Assembly (NCBI RefSeq): GCF_014642835.1
Contig: NZ_BMJA01000001.1
Location: 1,041,102-1,105,101 of the forward strand
Direction: 5' to 3'
From: Dyella nitratireducens
GTDB lineage: Bacteria; Pseudomonadota; Gammaproteobacteria; Xanthomonadales; Rhodanobacteraceae
DNA length: 64,000 bases
Below the pieces are notes generated by a model. That model did not search any database. It worked only from the letters and a program-made list of their open reading frames with translations, and was not told the DNA's origin. A program made the translations under genes and the position numbers. Positions 16,835 to 25,562 of this stretch are shown piece by piece (the first letter of the stretch is position 1; each line of letters begins with the position of its first letter).

Positions 16835-17272
16835 CTATTGGCCTGATGCCCTTTCATCATCGAGGTATCGCTTATGTAACCCGGAGAGCTCGGGCAAGGC
16901 CAATAGCGCCTGTGCCGATTCGATGATGCTGTTATCGCTACCTTCTTTATCCATTTCCATAGCTTTGTGGAGCGCTTCGATACTTTTTTTATAATCACGG
17001 CACTTCAATTGGCAAAGCCCATAGATGAAATAGACATTTTTATCCTCCCCCCCAAGTTCCATGGCTTTCTCGAACTCACCGCACGCGTACGCATGGCGAG
17101 CCGTATTGAAAAAAATCAACCCGAGGCCGAGGTGGGGAAACGCACGCAAAGGATACGCATGACTCAAGTGCTGAAAGGCTCGCTCGGAGTGGGAAAAAAA
17201 ACCGCTATTGCGCGCCACATGCGCGAGCTTTCTCAATATTGTCAGATCGTCTTCTGTTATCATGGATGCCAT
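16835..17272 (-). CDS. TPR protein, SctG/HrpB1-like chaperone
   Basis: The product has 145 residues in TPR-like helical hairpins: FFSHSERAFQHLSHAYPLRA, then ARHAYACGEFEKAMELGGED, then CQLKCRDYKKSIEALHKAME. Size and fold match YscG-type needle chaperones and Xanthomonas HrpB1. It follows the SctE-like gene, the same neighbour order as Yersinia yscE-(yscF)-yscG. A second ATG at 17263 is possible. It probably binds a needle or rod subunit in the cytoplasm. Confidence 0.7.
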   Translation of the reverse strand: MASMITEDDLTILRKLAHVARNSGFFSHSERAFQHLSHAYPLRAFPHLGLGLIFFNTARHAYACGEFEKAMELGGEDKNVYFIYGLCQLKCRDYKKSIEALHKAMEMDKEGSDNSIIESAQALLALPELSGLHKRYLDDERASGQ

Positions 17273-17282
17273 CGCAATGCTC

Positions 17283-17366
17283 TTAAATATTCATGGTGCT
17301 GTTGACGCCCGCGACACCCTGGTCGCAAGCCTTGCCGCCGCAACTGGCAATCAACTCAATGCCCAT
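17283..17366 (-). CDS. Possible 27-codon micro-ORF between sctE-like and TPR genes
   Basis: ATG 17366 opens a 27-codon frame that ends ten bases before the TPR gene. In Yersinia the needle gene yscF lies at this spot; the frame is too short for a needle and shows no needle motif. It may be noncoding. Confidence 0.2.
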   Translation of the reverse strand: MGIELIASCGGKACDQGVAGVNSTMNI

Positions 17367-17402
17367 GGGATCGTCCGGAACGCGTTAGACACACAAATTG
17401 CC

Positions 17403-17678
17403 TTATCGCTGAAGTTCAACGCTGATTTGCCTCAAGTGGTCGGCGCCAAGGCCATTAACGAATTCGATCGTTAGAGCTATTCCACTGGCCAATTCTTCAT
17501 GCCGTCCCGCAGCACTTTCCGAGCTGGCGTTTTTTGCTGCCTCTCTCTGAGATTTCTCCAGAGTCTCCAGCTTTTTGACTAGGCCGACATAGAAGCTCTC
17601 GACTTCCTCTGGTGTGGATGGGATTCGAATACCCCGCACACTTCCGCCATTTTGAGAAGCGAACCTATTTGCATTCAC
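17403..17678 (-). CDS. Small helical protein, possible SctE-like co-chaperone
   Basis: The product has 91 residues; its GTG start at 17678 overlaps the end of sctD by 14 bases. The sequence is two amphipathic helices (EEVESFYVGLVKKLETLEKS and GRHEELASGIALTIEFVNGL). Size, fold and position directly after sctD match YscE/PscE, which pairs with YscG to keep the needle subunit monomeric. Sequence identity cannot be judged here. Confidence 0.55.
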   Translation of the reverse strand: MNANRFASQNGGSVRGIRIPSTPEEVESFYVGLVKKLETLEKSQREAAKNASSESAAGRHEELASGIALTIEFVNGLGADHLRQISVELQR

Positions 17679-18819
17679 CTTTCATATTCTCCGATATATG
17701 CATATTGAATATCGTCCTGTCTTCACTGGAAATAAGCTTGACACGGCATAAATCTATAAAGTCCAGATGACCTTCCTTGAGCTGTGCGCCGGTAAAAAAC
17801 CGATCCCCGCGCTGGTTGACCACAAATGATTGTCCCGACGAAGCCGACACGATACTGAAATCAAATCTATTCAAAGGCACAGAGATCTGGGAAGCGTCCG
17901 ATCGTTTCATTTGCAGGCTTATCACTTTCACCTCAGGCAGTTCTTGCAATACCTTAGCCTCGACGGCTGCCACGTTCCATCCCGCCAGATCTTTGATGGC
18001 ATCCTCGGACCAGATATCCACTTCGATTTCTCCTGGGCCTGTTACTTTCACTTGCGGATTCCTGTAGTACGTCTCCATCGTCGAGGACACATTTAATGCC
18101 AAAACATCCATCGGCAGGACATTCATAATTACCGCACCGAAATTTGCCTTCAATGCGAGTTGACGCAGCGCGCCCAACTCCTGCTGGTCTTTGACGTAGC
18201 CCTTGTAAGTCGTAACGCCGGTTACCGTATCCAATTGGTGGCTGACATCGGGATAGAGCTTGGCTATTTCCTCGGTAGCGTCCTCCAGATATTCCGTAGC
18301 CAGTTCCGGACGGCTGAGCAAGACCGCCACGATGGCTGCGCTGCTCACCGTCACGCCCAATGCCGCCGCGATATACCGTTGCTGCAGCATGGAGCGCGCA
18401 ACAGCCAGGCGATAACGCCATGGGTGCGCGTGGTGGAGAAAGCGCATCCTGGCTTGGTGCTCGTCCTCTTGTGTATGGATCTTGGTGGTAACTCGGCCCC
18501 GCTCGTCCAAGCGAGCAACCGTGGCCATGTCGAAGGCCAGGCTGCCTATGGCGAAAGCGCTTCCCGGCATGAGCACCGCCGAGGCAGCTGGCTTGAGCGT
18601 GTAGTCGAACACGCTGACATTGTCCGCCAAGGCGGTCAGGTACCAAACACCTTCATCGGTTGCCCATGCCAGACGTGCATGCAGTTCTTGCATGTCCTCG
18701 TCGAGCAGCAGGATGTCGGCGTGCTCGCCTTGACCTATTGACCAGTTCTTTTCGGCAAGCAGCGACACGATCGCCCCCGCGTGCTTGCCCGATAGAATTC
18801 GCAGCGCTACGTTGTCCAT
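17665..18819 (-). CDS. sctD: T3SS inner-membrane ring protein SctD
   Basis: The product has 384 residues. An N-terminal FHA-like domain (about 1-110, with SIGQGEHADILLLDED) is followed by one membrane segment (about 148-168) and periplasmic ring-building domains. This is the YscD/MxiG layout. It starts five bases after the micro-ORF that follows sctC. SctD forms the outer of the two inner-membrane rings and binds SctK in the cytoplasm. Confidence 0.9.
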   Translation of the reverse strand: MDNVALRILSGKHAGAIVSLLAEKNWSIGQGEHADILLLDEDMQELHARLAWATDEGVWYLTALADNVSVFDYTLKPAASAVLMPGSAFAIGSLAFDMATVARLDERGRVTTKIHTQEDEHQARMRFLHHAHPWRYRLAVARSMLQQRYIAAALGVTVSSAAIVAVLLSRPELATEYLEDATEEIAKLYPDVSHQLDTVTGVTTYKGYVKDQQELGALRQLALKANFGAVIMNVLPMDVLALNVSSTMETYYRNPQVKVTGPGEIEVDIWSEDAIKDLAGWNVAAVEAKVLQELPEVKVISLQMKRSDASQISVPLNRFDFSIVSASSGQSFVVNQRGDRFFTGAQLKEGHLDFIDLCRVKLISSEDRTIFNMHISENMKGECK

Positions 18820-18822
18820 CGC

Positions 18823-18903
18823 TCACCACCACAGCGATAGACGCACGCGTGGCTGCGGCAGCAAATGCTTGAGATGGCTGATCACTTTGTCTGCGCCGTT
18901 CAT
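18823..18903 (-). CDS. 26-codon micro-ORF coupled between sctC and sctD
   Basis: ATG 18903 overlaps the sctC stop as ATGA, and the stop lies three bases before the sctD ATG. The peptide MNGADKVISHLKHLLPQPRV (plus RLSLWW) is basic and amphipathic. It fills the whole gap between two essential genes, which suggests at least a coupling function. A remnant of a longer gene is the alternative. Confidence 0.4.
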   Translation of the reverse strand: MNGADKVISHLKHLLPQPRVRLSLWW

Positions 18904-20948
18904 CTGCCACCCGTTTTGTCCATGATCGTCTTGATATCAGAGTTGCTCTTGGGCGCAGGTTTCTTTTTTGGAGCGTCCTTGGTCTTGGGTGTGGCAGTCT
19001 GGTTTTTTTGCGCTGTACCCGCGGCGCTCTCCGTTTTGGCATCCGTGTCGTCACGATGGGGTATGGGTGGTAGCGGCTTCACTGGCAGCACTTCCGGTGG
19101 TTGGGTATCGATACTCCGCGTCGGGGTGAACCACACATTCATGAATCCCGCCGACTGGTATGAACCGGTCTCCGCGCGCGCATTGTTGGTTGGCGGCTTA
19201 TTGACGCCTTGCGTCGCGGGAGCCTTGGCTGGTGGTACGAAAGTAGCGAGCACTGGCGTGTCGTTGAGGTTTTCATTCACGACTCTCGGCGTGATCAGAT
19301 AGAGCCGCTCCATTTGTACGTGGGATTTCCGCGTGCGCCGAAAGAGTGCCCCTACGCCAGGCACGTTGCTGAGGCCGGGCACACCTGACATGTCGTCGTT
19401 GTTGTTCTCGAATTGGAATCCACCGACCAACAGACTCTGGCCATCCTCGACTACGGCCTGCGTGGCCAGATATTTCCGACTTGAACCCGGGACATTGTCG
19501 ACGCTTGTATTCAGGAAATTCCCGTCCACAATTTCCAGCGTGAGCTTCACTTTGGGAGGACGGCCTTCCACTGGCATAACCAGCGGCGTAGCCCGGAACG
19601 ACAATCCCGTCGATACCGGCACGAGGTTCGCATAGCGATCGCCCGTGGTTCTGACATAGAGCGACTGCTCGCTGCCCATGAACGCTTCTTCGTTATCCAG
19701 CGTCATGACTTTTGGCCGCGAGAGAATGCGTGCCTTGCCCTTCGTTTGCAGCAAAGCGACCCGTGCTCTCAGCTCGCGCAGAGAATTTCCCACCAGCGCC
19801 TGATAAGTCAGCCCGTTGCCTCCCGTCACGATTTCACCGTTGTCGCCACGCAACGATAGGTCCACACCGAGGTCGCGTGCGTCGCCGCTATCGAGATCGA
19901 TGATGGCAACATCGAGTTGCACCAGGCGTTGCGGCCGGTCCAATTGTTCGATGAGCTGCGCATAGATGGGCATCATGGCGGGTGTGTCGAATATCACGAC
20001 CGAGTTGGTACGTACGTCGGCCTGAATATGCACGCTACGGTCGATGCTGCCCTCGGCTGGATTTCCCTGCGGCTGCTGTCTTGCCAAAAGAGCGAGCAAC
20101 GCCTGGATGCGCAGGCCTGCGTCGCCATCCGGCGACGATGAATCTCCTAATGGAGCCAATGCCTGGACGATCGCCGCCGTGTCCAGCACGGAAGCGGGAT
20201 CTTTTTTAGGTGTCGCGTACGCCCCCTGCAATAGATTACGTAACAGGGTGGCAACACCCGGCACTGTATAGAGGTCTGTCCTGTCGCCACGCACGCGCCT
20301 TTCCGAATCCTGCGCCTGGGCGTAGTGCAATGGAAAGACGCGTATTTCCATCACCGAATTACTGCTTCCCCCGCTCGCTGGCGGTCTTGCCAACGCTCCG
20401 ATCATCGACATGTTTCGCTGGCTCAGGCCTAACGCGACACGCTCGCGTTCGCTGTCAAGCGCCTTGGCAACCAGATCCACGTAACGGCTAGGGCCTGAGA
20501 CAAGCACACTGCCGCCGGAAAACTTCACCGGGAAGCGAGGTTCGATCAGTTCGAGATCTCCGAGTGCACGCATGGCTTGCGCACCGCTCATGGGTGCGAT
20601 CGCGATAACTTCCGAACGATTGTCCGAACTGGATCCAACGTACATAGTCGAGCCGTCGTAGTACCACGTCAGACCATAGGCGGCTTCCAGTTCGGAAAAT
20701 ATCGATCTCGCCGATTTATTGAACTCGCCATACACATTCCCCCGCACGTCCGGTTGAACAACGACAGGAAACGGCTGGGTCGCGAGAATATCCTTCAAGA
20801 CTTGTCCTAAAGGCTTTCCTTTCGCCGTATAGGCCACCATGCCATCTCGCCACGGGACCTGCGCCGCGCTTAAGCAGGCCGGCGTCACCAGCGCCATCCC
20901 TACGATGCAACGGGCCACCCACCGCAGCCGATGTTTAGTGCCGCTCAT
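18900..20948 (-). CDS. sctC: T3SS outer-membrane secretin SctC
   Basis: The product is 682 residues from MSGTKHRLRWVARC, which begins a Sec signal peptide ending near ACLSAA. ATG 20948 overlaps the stop of the upstream gene (ATGA). N0/N1-type domains come first (VPWRDGMVAYTAKGKPLGQV), then N3 and the secretin domain (about 330-570), which ends with VPGVGALFRRTRKSHVQMERLYLITPRVV. A Pro/Lys/Thr-rich tail of about 100 residues follows, an unusual extension. No pilotin gene is recognisable nearby. Confidence 0.93.
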   Translation of the reverse strand: MSGTKHRLRWVARCIVGMALVTPACLSAAQVPWRDGMVAYTAKGKPLGQVLKDILATQPFPVVVQPDVRGNVYGEFNKSARSIFSELEAAYGLTWYYDGSTMYVGSSSDNRSEVIAIAPMSGAQAMRALGDLELIEPRFPVKFSGGSVLVSGPSRYVDLVAKALDSERERVALGLSQRNMSMIGALARPPASGGSSNSVMEIRVFPLHYAQAQDSERRVRGDRTDLYTVPGVATLLRNLLQGAYATPKKDPASVLDTAAIVQALAPLGDSSSPDGDAGLRIQALLALLARQQPQGNPAEGSIDRSVHIQADVRTNSVVIFDTPAMMPIYAQLIEQLDRPQRLVQLDVAIIDLDSGDARDLGVDLSLRGDNGEIVTGGNGLTYQALVGNSLRELRARVALLQTKGKARILSRPKVMTLDNEEAFMGSEQSLYVRTTGDRYANLVPVSTGLSFRATPLVMPVEGRPPKVKLTLEIVDGNFLNTSVDNVPGSSRKYLATQAVVEDGQSLLVGGFQFENNNDDMSGVPGLSNVPGVGALFRRTRKSHVQMERLYLITPRVVNENLNDTPVLATFVPPAKAPATQGVNKPPTNNARAETGSYQSAGFMNVWFTPTRSIDTQPPEVLPVKPLPPIPHRDDTDAKTESAAGTAQKNQTATPKTKDAPKKKPAPKSNSDIKTIMDKTGGR

Positions 20949-21226
20949 TCCATAAGCTCCGTGACCACAGCCATCGCATCCTCGTGGCACATCTCCAAAA
21001 GCTGAGCCGTGCACACAACCCGGATGAGCGAACTGAAGTTCTTGACCCCTCCCAAATTGAGCTGAACGTCGCGATCAAGCGAGGACAGCAAGACATTTAC
21101 CGTCGTCCCGTTACTTTGCGCGATGCATTTCAAGATAGACCAGTAGATACGCTCTAGACGTACACAAGTTGACAAACCATCAAGGCGAATCGACTTTGGC
21201 CTGGGTTGCGCCAAACGCATATCCAT
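20945..21226 (-). CDS. Ribbon-helix-helix domain protein coupled to sctC
   Basis: The frame ends in an ATGA overlap with sctC. From KSIRLDGLSTCVRLERIYWS through NFSSLIRVVCTAQL it follows the RHH_4 pattern: R-hydrophobic strand, TSxRLE, a W, then an LSSxxRV C-terminal helix. Such proteins are small dimeric DNA-binding regulators. I give ATG 21226 (93 residues); in-frame starts at 21220, 21292 and a GTG at 21343 are possible, none with a convincing ribosome-binding site. As the first gene of the block it could autoregulate the secretin operon (inference). Confidence 0.6.
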   Translation of the reverse strand: MDMRLAQPRPKSIRLDGLSTCVRLERIYWSILKCIAQSNGTTVNVLLSSLDRDVQLNLGGVKNFSSLIRVVCTAQLLEMCHEDAMAVVTELME

Positions 21227-21343
21227 GCCGTTTAGAAGTACGAAATTCGACTTCACAACCTTTAGTTCTCGGAACCGAAACCTTCCATCCATGTGATGCA
21301 CCGTAGTACCTAACTTTGTAATTCCTGCTCTACATGAGACCAC

Positions 21344-21677
21344 TTATCAAGACTTTCTTTGGGCGATGGTAGGTATGGAATCTGGATTGTCGGCACTACA
21401 TAGTTACCGTCCGATGGACGTCTATTTCGGATACGCACTAGCAAGCCGTTAAGAAGATTCATGACTGAACATCATCGATGACTCAAACCTATGGAAGATT
21501 TCACGTTGCGTGAAGCGGCCCTTTTCCTTCTTAGAACTTGTTCACGGTCTCTTGCCAATCCACGATACTGCGCAGATGAAACGCAAACGCTACGCAAGTG
21601 ACATTGTCGACGTTCCTTAAAGTGAATCCATGCATAACCAGAAGTCCTCGGGCGAACTAGTCCCAAGAAGACCTACG
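21344..21677. other. Intergenic region upstream of the sctC block
   Basis: It should hold the promoter of the RHH-sctC-sctD transcript, but I see no clear promoter or known T3SS box. No gene is supported. Confidence 0.35.
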
Positions 21678-22019
21678 ATGCATAAGAGCAAGCTCACTGA
21701 GCGCGAGATTGTCGCGACGTTGAGGCAAGTCGAAGGCAGTCGACAGGTCAAGCATGTGTGCCGAGAGCTGGGCATTTCAAAAACGACGTACCATGCCTGA
21801 AAATCCGAGTACGGCGGCATGAAAGCGACGAATGCACAGCGGCTGCGGGATATCGAAACGGGACATGCCAAGCTCAAGCGGATGCATGCCGAGCTGGCGA
21901 TGGAAAATCACTCGCCGAAAGATCTCATGGCACGGTGGTTGGACTATCGCGATCCACAGTGCGCTACCAACGCCGGCCTGACTGCGATGAATAGGCAAAT
22001 TGCGTCGCTGGCTGAATGA
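21678..22019 (+). pseudogene. IS3-family transposase OrfA, interrupted
   Basis: The start MHKSKLTEREIVATLRQVEG and the helix-turn-helix VKHVCRELGISKTTYHA match IS3-type OrfA. Codon 41 (21798-21800) is TGA where the family has Trp (YxWKSKYGG); the same frame then continues KSEYGGMKATNAQRLRDIE and a leucine-zipper-like stretch. After about 21,930 it leaves the family pattern. Confidence 0.8.
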
Positions 22020-22250
22020 CGGAGTGGCTTCCGGAACGTGGCCTTGGCAAGCTGTTGCAGCTGATTCGTTGCCGTAGTCTGATGTGGAACCGCAGCAGGA
22101 TATGGCACCTGTACTGCTTGATGCAGCTTAATCATCGCCGACGTGGCAAGCGGCGAATCCCCAACCCGCATCCGCTGCCGCTGATCTCCCGCGGGCAGAT
22201 CAACACAGTTGGTCGATATGCGCAGTGGGATGGCACCGTTTTCTTACATT
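21678..22250 (+). mobile_element. Degenerate IS3-family element
   Basis: It contains an orfA remnant and a short orfB remnant on the plus strand, with no terminal inverted repeats that I can identify. Most of the DDE integrase part is missing. It lies between the T3SS block and the tRNA-Gly, consistent with island turnover. Confidence 0.75.
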
Positions 22251-22264
22251 CAACGTCATTGTGA
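22016..22264 (+). pseudogene. IS3-family transposase OrfB fragment
   Basis: About 83 codons remain. The segment RIWHLYCLMQLNHRRRGKRR and then IPNPHPLPL matches the region just before the DDE domain in OrfB (usually followed by WSMDFM). Here that continuation is lost and the frame ends. Confidence 0.7.
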
Positions 22265-23130
22265 CAGCCTCGACGGTCTGACACCCAACGAATTTAGCCT
22301 TCAAAACGAACCGGCGACTTCTGATTTAGTTTGGCACTGAAATACGGCGAGTCAATACAGTGACTTTCAAATCAACGCCACTAGACCCCTGCCTTCCCAA
22401 ACTCTTATTTTTGTCTGTCACTTAGTAAATTTTTCTTATTTACATGATCATCAATGCCAGCAGGTGCTTATTTTGCGTTATCGCGCGCTTTATACAGGTA
22501 ATACACGATTATTTTATATCGCTCATGATCAGACATTGCAGGCCTTTTCTTCATAAAACTTGAGTAATTAATCACTATTTTTTTAATGGTGGTACATCTC
22601 CTAAATCCGCTGCCCGAGCTTTGCCCCGATCGTTCAGTTGGATCGACCGCTTTTGCTTGCGATGCAGGCGTAGATGGATACCCCCGCCAGAAGCGTGCGC
22701 GCTTCGCCCCGCAGACTTCGCACTTGGCGCCAGCTGTTTGCAGGAGAGGCACCGAATGACATGCGCTTTTTGTTTTTCTGCCCAGTAGTAGCGACAGTGC
22801 CAGCGTTTGCTGCCCGTCGTCATAACCACCAATGCGAGACCGTCCGCGTAGCGAGTGCATAGGGCTTGCCGATGGGTTTGGCGTGCCGGGCAGCCGCATC
22901 AAAGAGAGCCATGCTTCGGTTCCTGAAGATGAATCAGGAGCCGACGATGTGCTCTTCAATCGCGCTGCCCTAGCAACCATCCGATATCAGCATCATCCGC
23001 AAATGGCCTTAAATATGGCGGTATGCGATGGAGTTCAGTGAACACTGCCGGAATATCGCAACTTTGAAAAATCCGTTGAATCAACGGACTACGGCGACTC
23101 TTAGGGGCCGACTCCTCGGATGGGGAGTGG
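22265..23130. other. Gene-free stretch between IS remnant and tRNA-Gly
   Basis: Its left half is AT-rich. A minus-strand open frame at 22,468-22,980 has no family resemblance and an unnatural composition, so I do not call it. A small hairpin (CCGTTG-AAT-CAACGG, about 23,072-23,086) lies downstream of the tRNA. It is probably island-end debris. Confidence 0.4.
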
Positions 23131-23204
23131 TGGAGCGGGTGAAGGGAATCGAACCCTCGTCAGTAGCTTGGGAAGCTACAGCTCTACCATTGAGCTACAC
23201 CCGC
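23131..23204 (-). tRNA. tRNA-Gly (anticodon CCC)
   Basis: A complete cloverleaf is readable on the minus strand: acceptor GCGGGTG/CACCCGC, D arm with GCTCAATGGTAGAGC, anticodon stem GTAGC/GCTAC with loop TTCCCAA (CCC), T arm with GGTTCGATTCC, discriminator T and encoded CCA. The 3' end points toward the T3SS island. Confidence 0.95.
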
Positions 23205-23437
23205 AACTCGGGCGATGGTAACCGGCGGATGCGGCTTTGGGAATCCTGGGTACGCCCTCAACTTTTCGTCCATGCCATGTTGCGACTAAGCGGCCAGTAC
23301 GGCGGCTGGTTAAACCGCAGGCAACGAACGATGAGGCCCTAAGCCAACGCTCATGATCCGTGCGCAACATGATCAGCACATACAGGGAATGGTGTCGGGG
23401 CGCGACCGGTTTCGCGTGCACCAACATGGAGTGATTT

Positions 23438-25471
23438 ATGCGTGGACCTGATGGTGTTGTATCACTGGCGCGCGGATGGCGCGCCTTCCTGGCTGTTTGC
23501 CTGCTGCTATGCACCGGCTTGGCCCTTGCCCAAACCGACGACAGCCAAACTGATGCCACTGCCGACCCGCCGGCGCGCGTGGCCCGGCTTTCCTACGCTT
23601 CAGGCGATCTGGGCTTAATGCCGGCAGGCAGTACCGAATGGGCTGCCGCCGATGTGAACCGGCCGTTGACCAACGGCGACAAGCTATCCAGCGGCCCCGA
23701 CGCCCGCGCCGAGCTGGAGCTGGGCGGTGCAGCGCTGCGCATCAGCAATCAGACCGATATCGGCGTGTTGAACCTCAGCGACCAGATCGGCCAGTTCGAA
23801 CTGACGCAAGGCACACTGAGCATCACGGTGCGCAACGTCGACCAGGGCGCAGACTACGAAATCGACACGCCAACCCTCGCCCTGGTGATCAACCAGCCCG
23901 GTACATTCCGGGTCGACGTGGGCGCCAATGGCAACGGCACCACCGTCACCGTGTTTGACGGCGGCGGCATCGTCTACGGCGAGAACAACGCTCAACGCGA
24001 AGTGTTCAGTGGACGCAGCTATCAGTTCGGCGACTCCACGTTGAGCGACATGACAGTCAGTGACATCCAGGGCCGTGACGAATTCGATGCCTGGTCCAAC
24101 GACCGCGACGCGCAATACGCCAGTAGCAACAGCACCCAATACGTGTCTCCCGACGTCGTCGGCTCGCAGGATTTGAATCAGTATGGCGACTGGCAACAGG
24201 ACGATGACTACGGCGCCGTGTGGTATCCCACCACGGTGGCGGCCGGGTGGGCGCCGTACAGCCTTGGCCATTGGGTTTGGATCGCCCCGTGGGGTTGGAC
24301 ATGGGTGGATGCCATGCCCTGGGGCTTTGCGCCCTATCACTATGGCCGCTGGGTCTATCTGCACCGCCGCTGGGGATGGATCCCATGTGCTCCACGCGTA
24401 AGACCCATCTATGCGCCTGCGCTCGTTGCCTTTGTCGGCATCGGCAGGGGTGGCCCGGTCGGCTGGTTCCCGCTGGGACCGCACGAGGTCTACAACCCGT
24501 GGTATCGCGCGTCGCGCAACTACTACACCAACGTCAACCTCACCAACATCCGGATTACGCGCAACATCAATCAGGAAACGGTGATCAACAATATCCACAA
24601 CCAATATGGTTTCTATCACGAGGGTCGCCCGGTTACCGGCGTGAACTACGCCAACCGCGATATGCCGCACGCCTTCACGGCCATCTCCGCGCAAGCGTTT
24701 GCCAGCGCACGCAACGTGCAAGCCAGTCAGGTACGTGTCGATCCGCAGCAATTTGCCCACGCGTCGGTGATGGCAGCAGCGCCGGTGGAGCGTCCCTCCT
24801 CGGCCAGCTTCGGCCAGCCGCGCGTGGCGAGTACCCGTCCTTTGCCGTCGGCAGCGTTCAATCGACCGGTCGTGGCAGTGCGCGCGCCCGCCGCTAACGT
24901 GGTGGCGGTCGGAGAAATTCACGCGGCTGCGCGCTCCAACGTCCGGGTACTGAACGTGCAGCCGCAAAGCTCACCGCGTGTCGTATCGGGGCAGACCTTC
25001 CCGCGCTACGGGGCGCCCGCACAGACGCAAGCGGCACCACGCCCGGTCGAGGAACCTGCACGACCGCAAGCCGCACCACGCCCTGCCGCACCTGCACTGC
25101 CACAAGTGCCTCATTTCGCACCGGCTCAGCAGGTCCAACAAACGCCTCGTTACGAGCCTCAGCCATCGGCAGTGCAGCAAGCGCCGCGCTACGCACCGCA
25201 ACCGTCCATGCAGCAAGAGCAAGAACGACAGGCGATCGAGCAGGAGCGTTTCAACGCCGCGCAACGCGCCCATCAATACGTGCCGGAGCAGCAAGCGCCA
25301 CGCGAGGTGCAGCCCAACCCGTCGTATATGCCCCAGCAGTATCACTATCAGCCACCGGCGCAATACGCGCGCCCGGAAATGGGGCGTCCGGCGGAGCAAC
25401 AGCCTCATCCGCAAAGTGCCCCGCATCCTCAGCATGCACCGCCACCGGCCCGCAACGACCAGCAGCACTAG
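23438..25471 (+). CDS. FecR-domain, DUF6600-type secreted protein
   Basis: The product has 677 residues with an N-terminal signal peptide (ending near GLALAQT). A FecR-like beta domain spans about 50-200 (VNRPLTNGDKLSSGPDARAE, later FRVDVGANGNGTTVTVFDG). Next comes a Trp/Gly/Tyr-rich DUF6600 segment (WAPYSLGHWVWIAPWGWTW). The C-terminal 250 residues are Pro/Gln/Ala-rich and probably disordered. It is likely a periplasmic or surface envelope protein of unknown function. It is monocistronic and followed by a hairpin. Confidence 0.8.
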   Translation: MRGPDGVVSLARGWRAFLAVCLLLCTGLALAQTDDSQTDATADPPARVARLSYASGDLGLMPAGSTEWAAADVNRPLTNGDKLSSGPDARAELELGGAALRISNQTDIGVLNLSDQIGQFELTQGTLSITVRNVDQGADYEIDTPTLALVINQPGTFRVDVGANGNGTTVTVFDGGGIVYGENNAQREVFSGRSYQFGDSTLSDMTVSDIQGRDEFDAWSNDRDAQYASSNSTQYVSPDVVGSQDLNQYGDWQQDDDYGAVWYPTTVAAGWAPYSLGHWVWIAPWGWTWVDAMPWGFAPYHYGRWVYLHRRWGWIPCAPRVRPIYAPALVAFVGIGRGGPVGWFPLGPHEVYNPWYRASRNYYTNVNLTNIRITRNINQETVINNIHNQYGFYHEGRPVTGVNYANRDMPHAFTAISAQAFASARNVQASQVRVDPQQFAHASVMAAAPVERPSSASFGQPRVASTRPLPSAAFNRPVVAVRAPAANVVAVGEIHAAARSNVRVLNVQPQSSPRVVSGQTFPRYGAPAQTQAAPRPVEEPARPQAAPRPAAPALPQVPHFAPAQQVQQTPRYEPQPSAVQQAPRYAPQPSMQQEQERQAIEQERFNAAQRAHQYVPEQQAPREVQPNPSYMPQQYHYQPPAQYARPEMGRPAEQQPHPQSAPHPQHAPPPARNDQQH

Positions 25472-25488
25472 CACCACGCTTTCGAGCA

Positions 25489-25516
25489 GGGTGCGCCGCG
25501 CGATTGCGGCGCACCC
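25489..25516 (+). terminator. Hairpin after the FecR/DUF6600 gene
   Basis: An 11-bp stem GGGTGCGCCGC/GCGGCGCACCC encloses a 6-base loop, 18 bases after the stop. There is no U-tract, so termination efficiency is uncertain. Confidence 0.5.
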
Positions 25517-25562
25517 CGCGTGGTCTAGGGATAAAGCACAGGCCCGGCGCTACAATGGGCGG

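Noticed and set aside
22468-22980. A 170-codon minus-strand open frame
   Set aside because: Composition is unlike a natural protein, no domain is recognisable, and it crosses an AT/GC boundary at the island edge.
23684-24967. A 427-codon minus-strand frame opposite the FecR/DUF6600 gene
   Set aside because: It is a GC-driven shadow of a well-supported plus-strand gene with a signal peptide and known domains.
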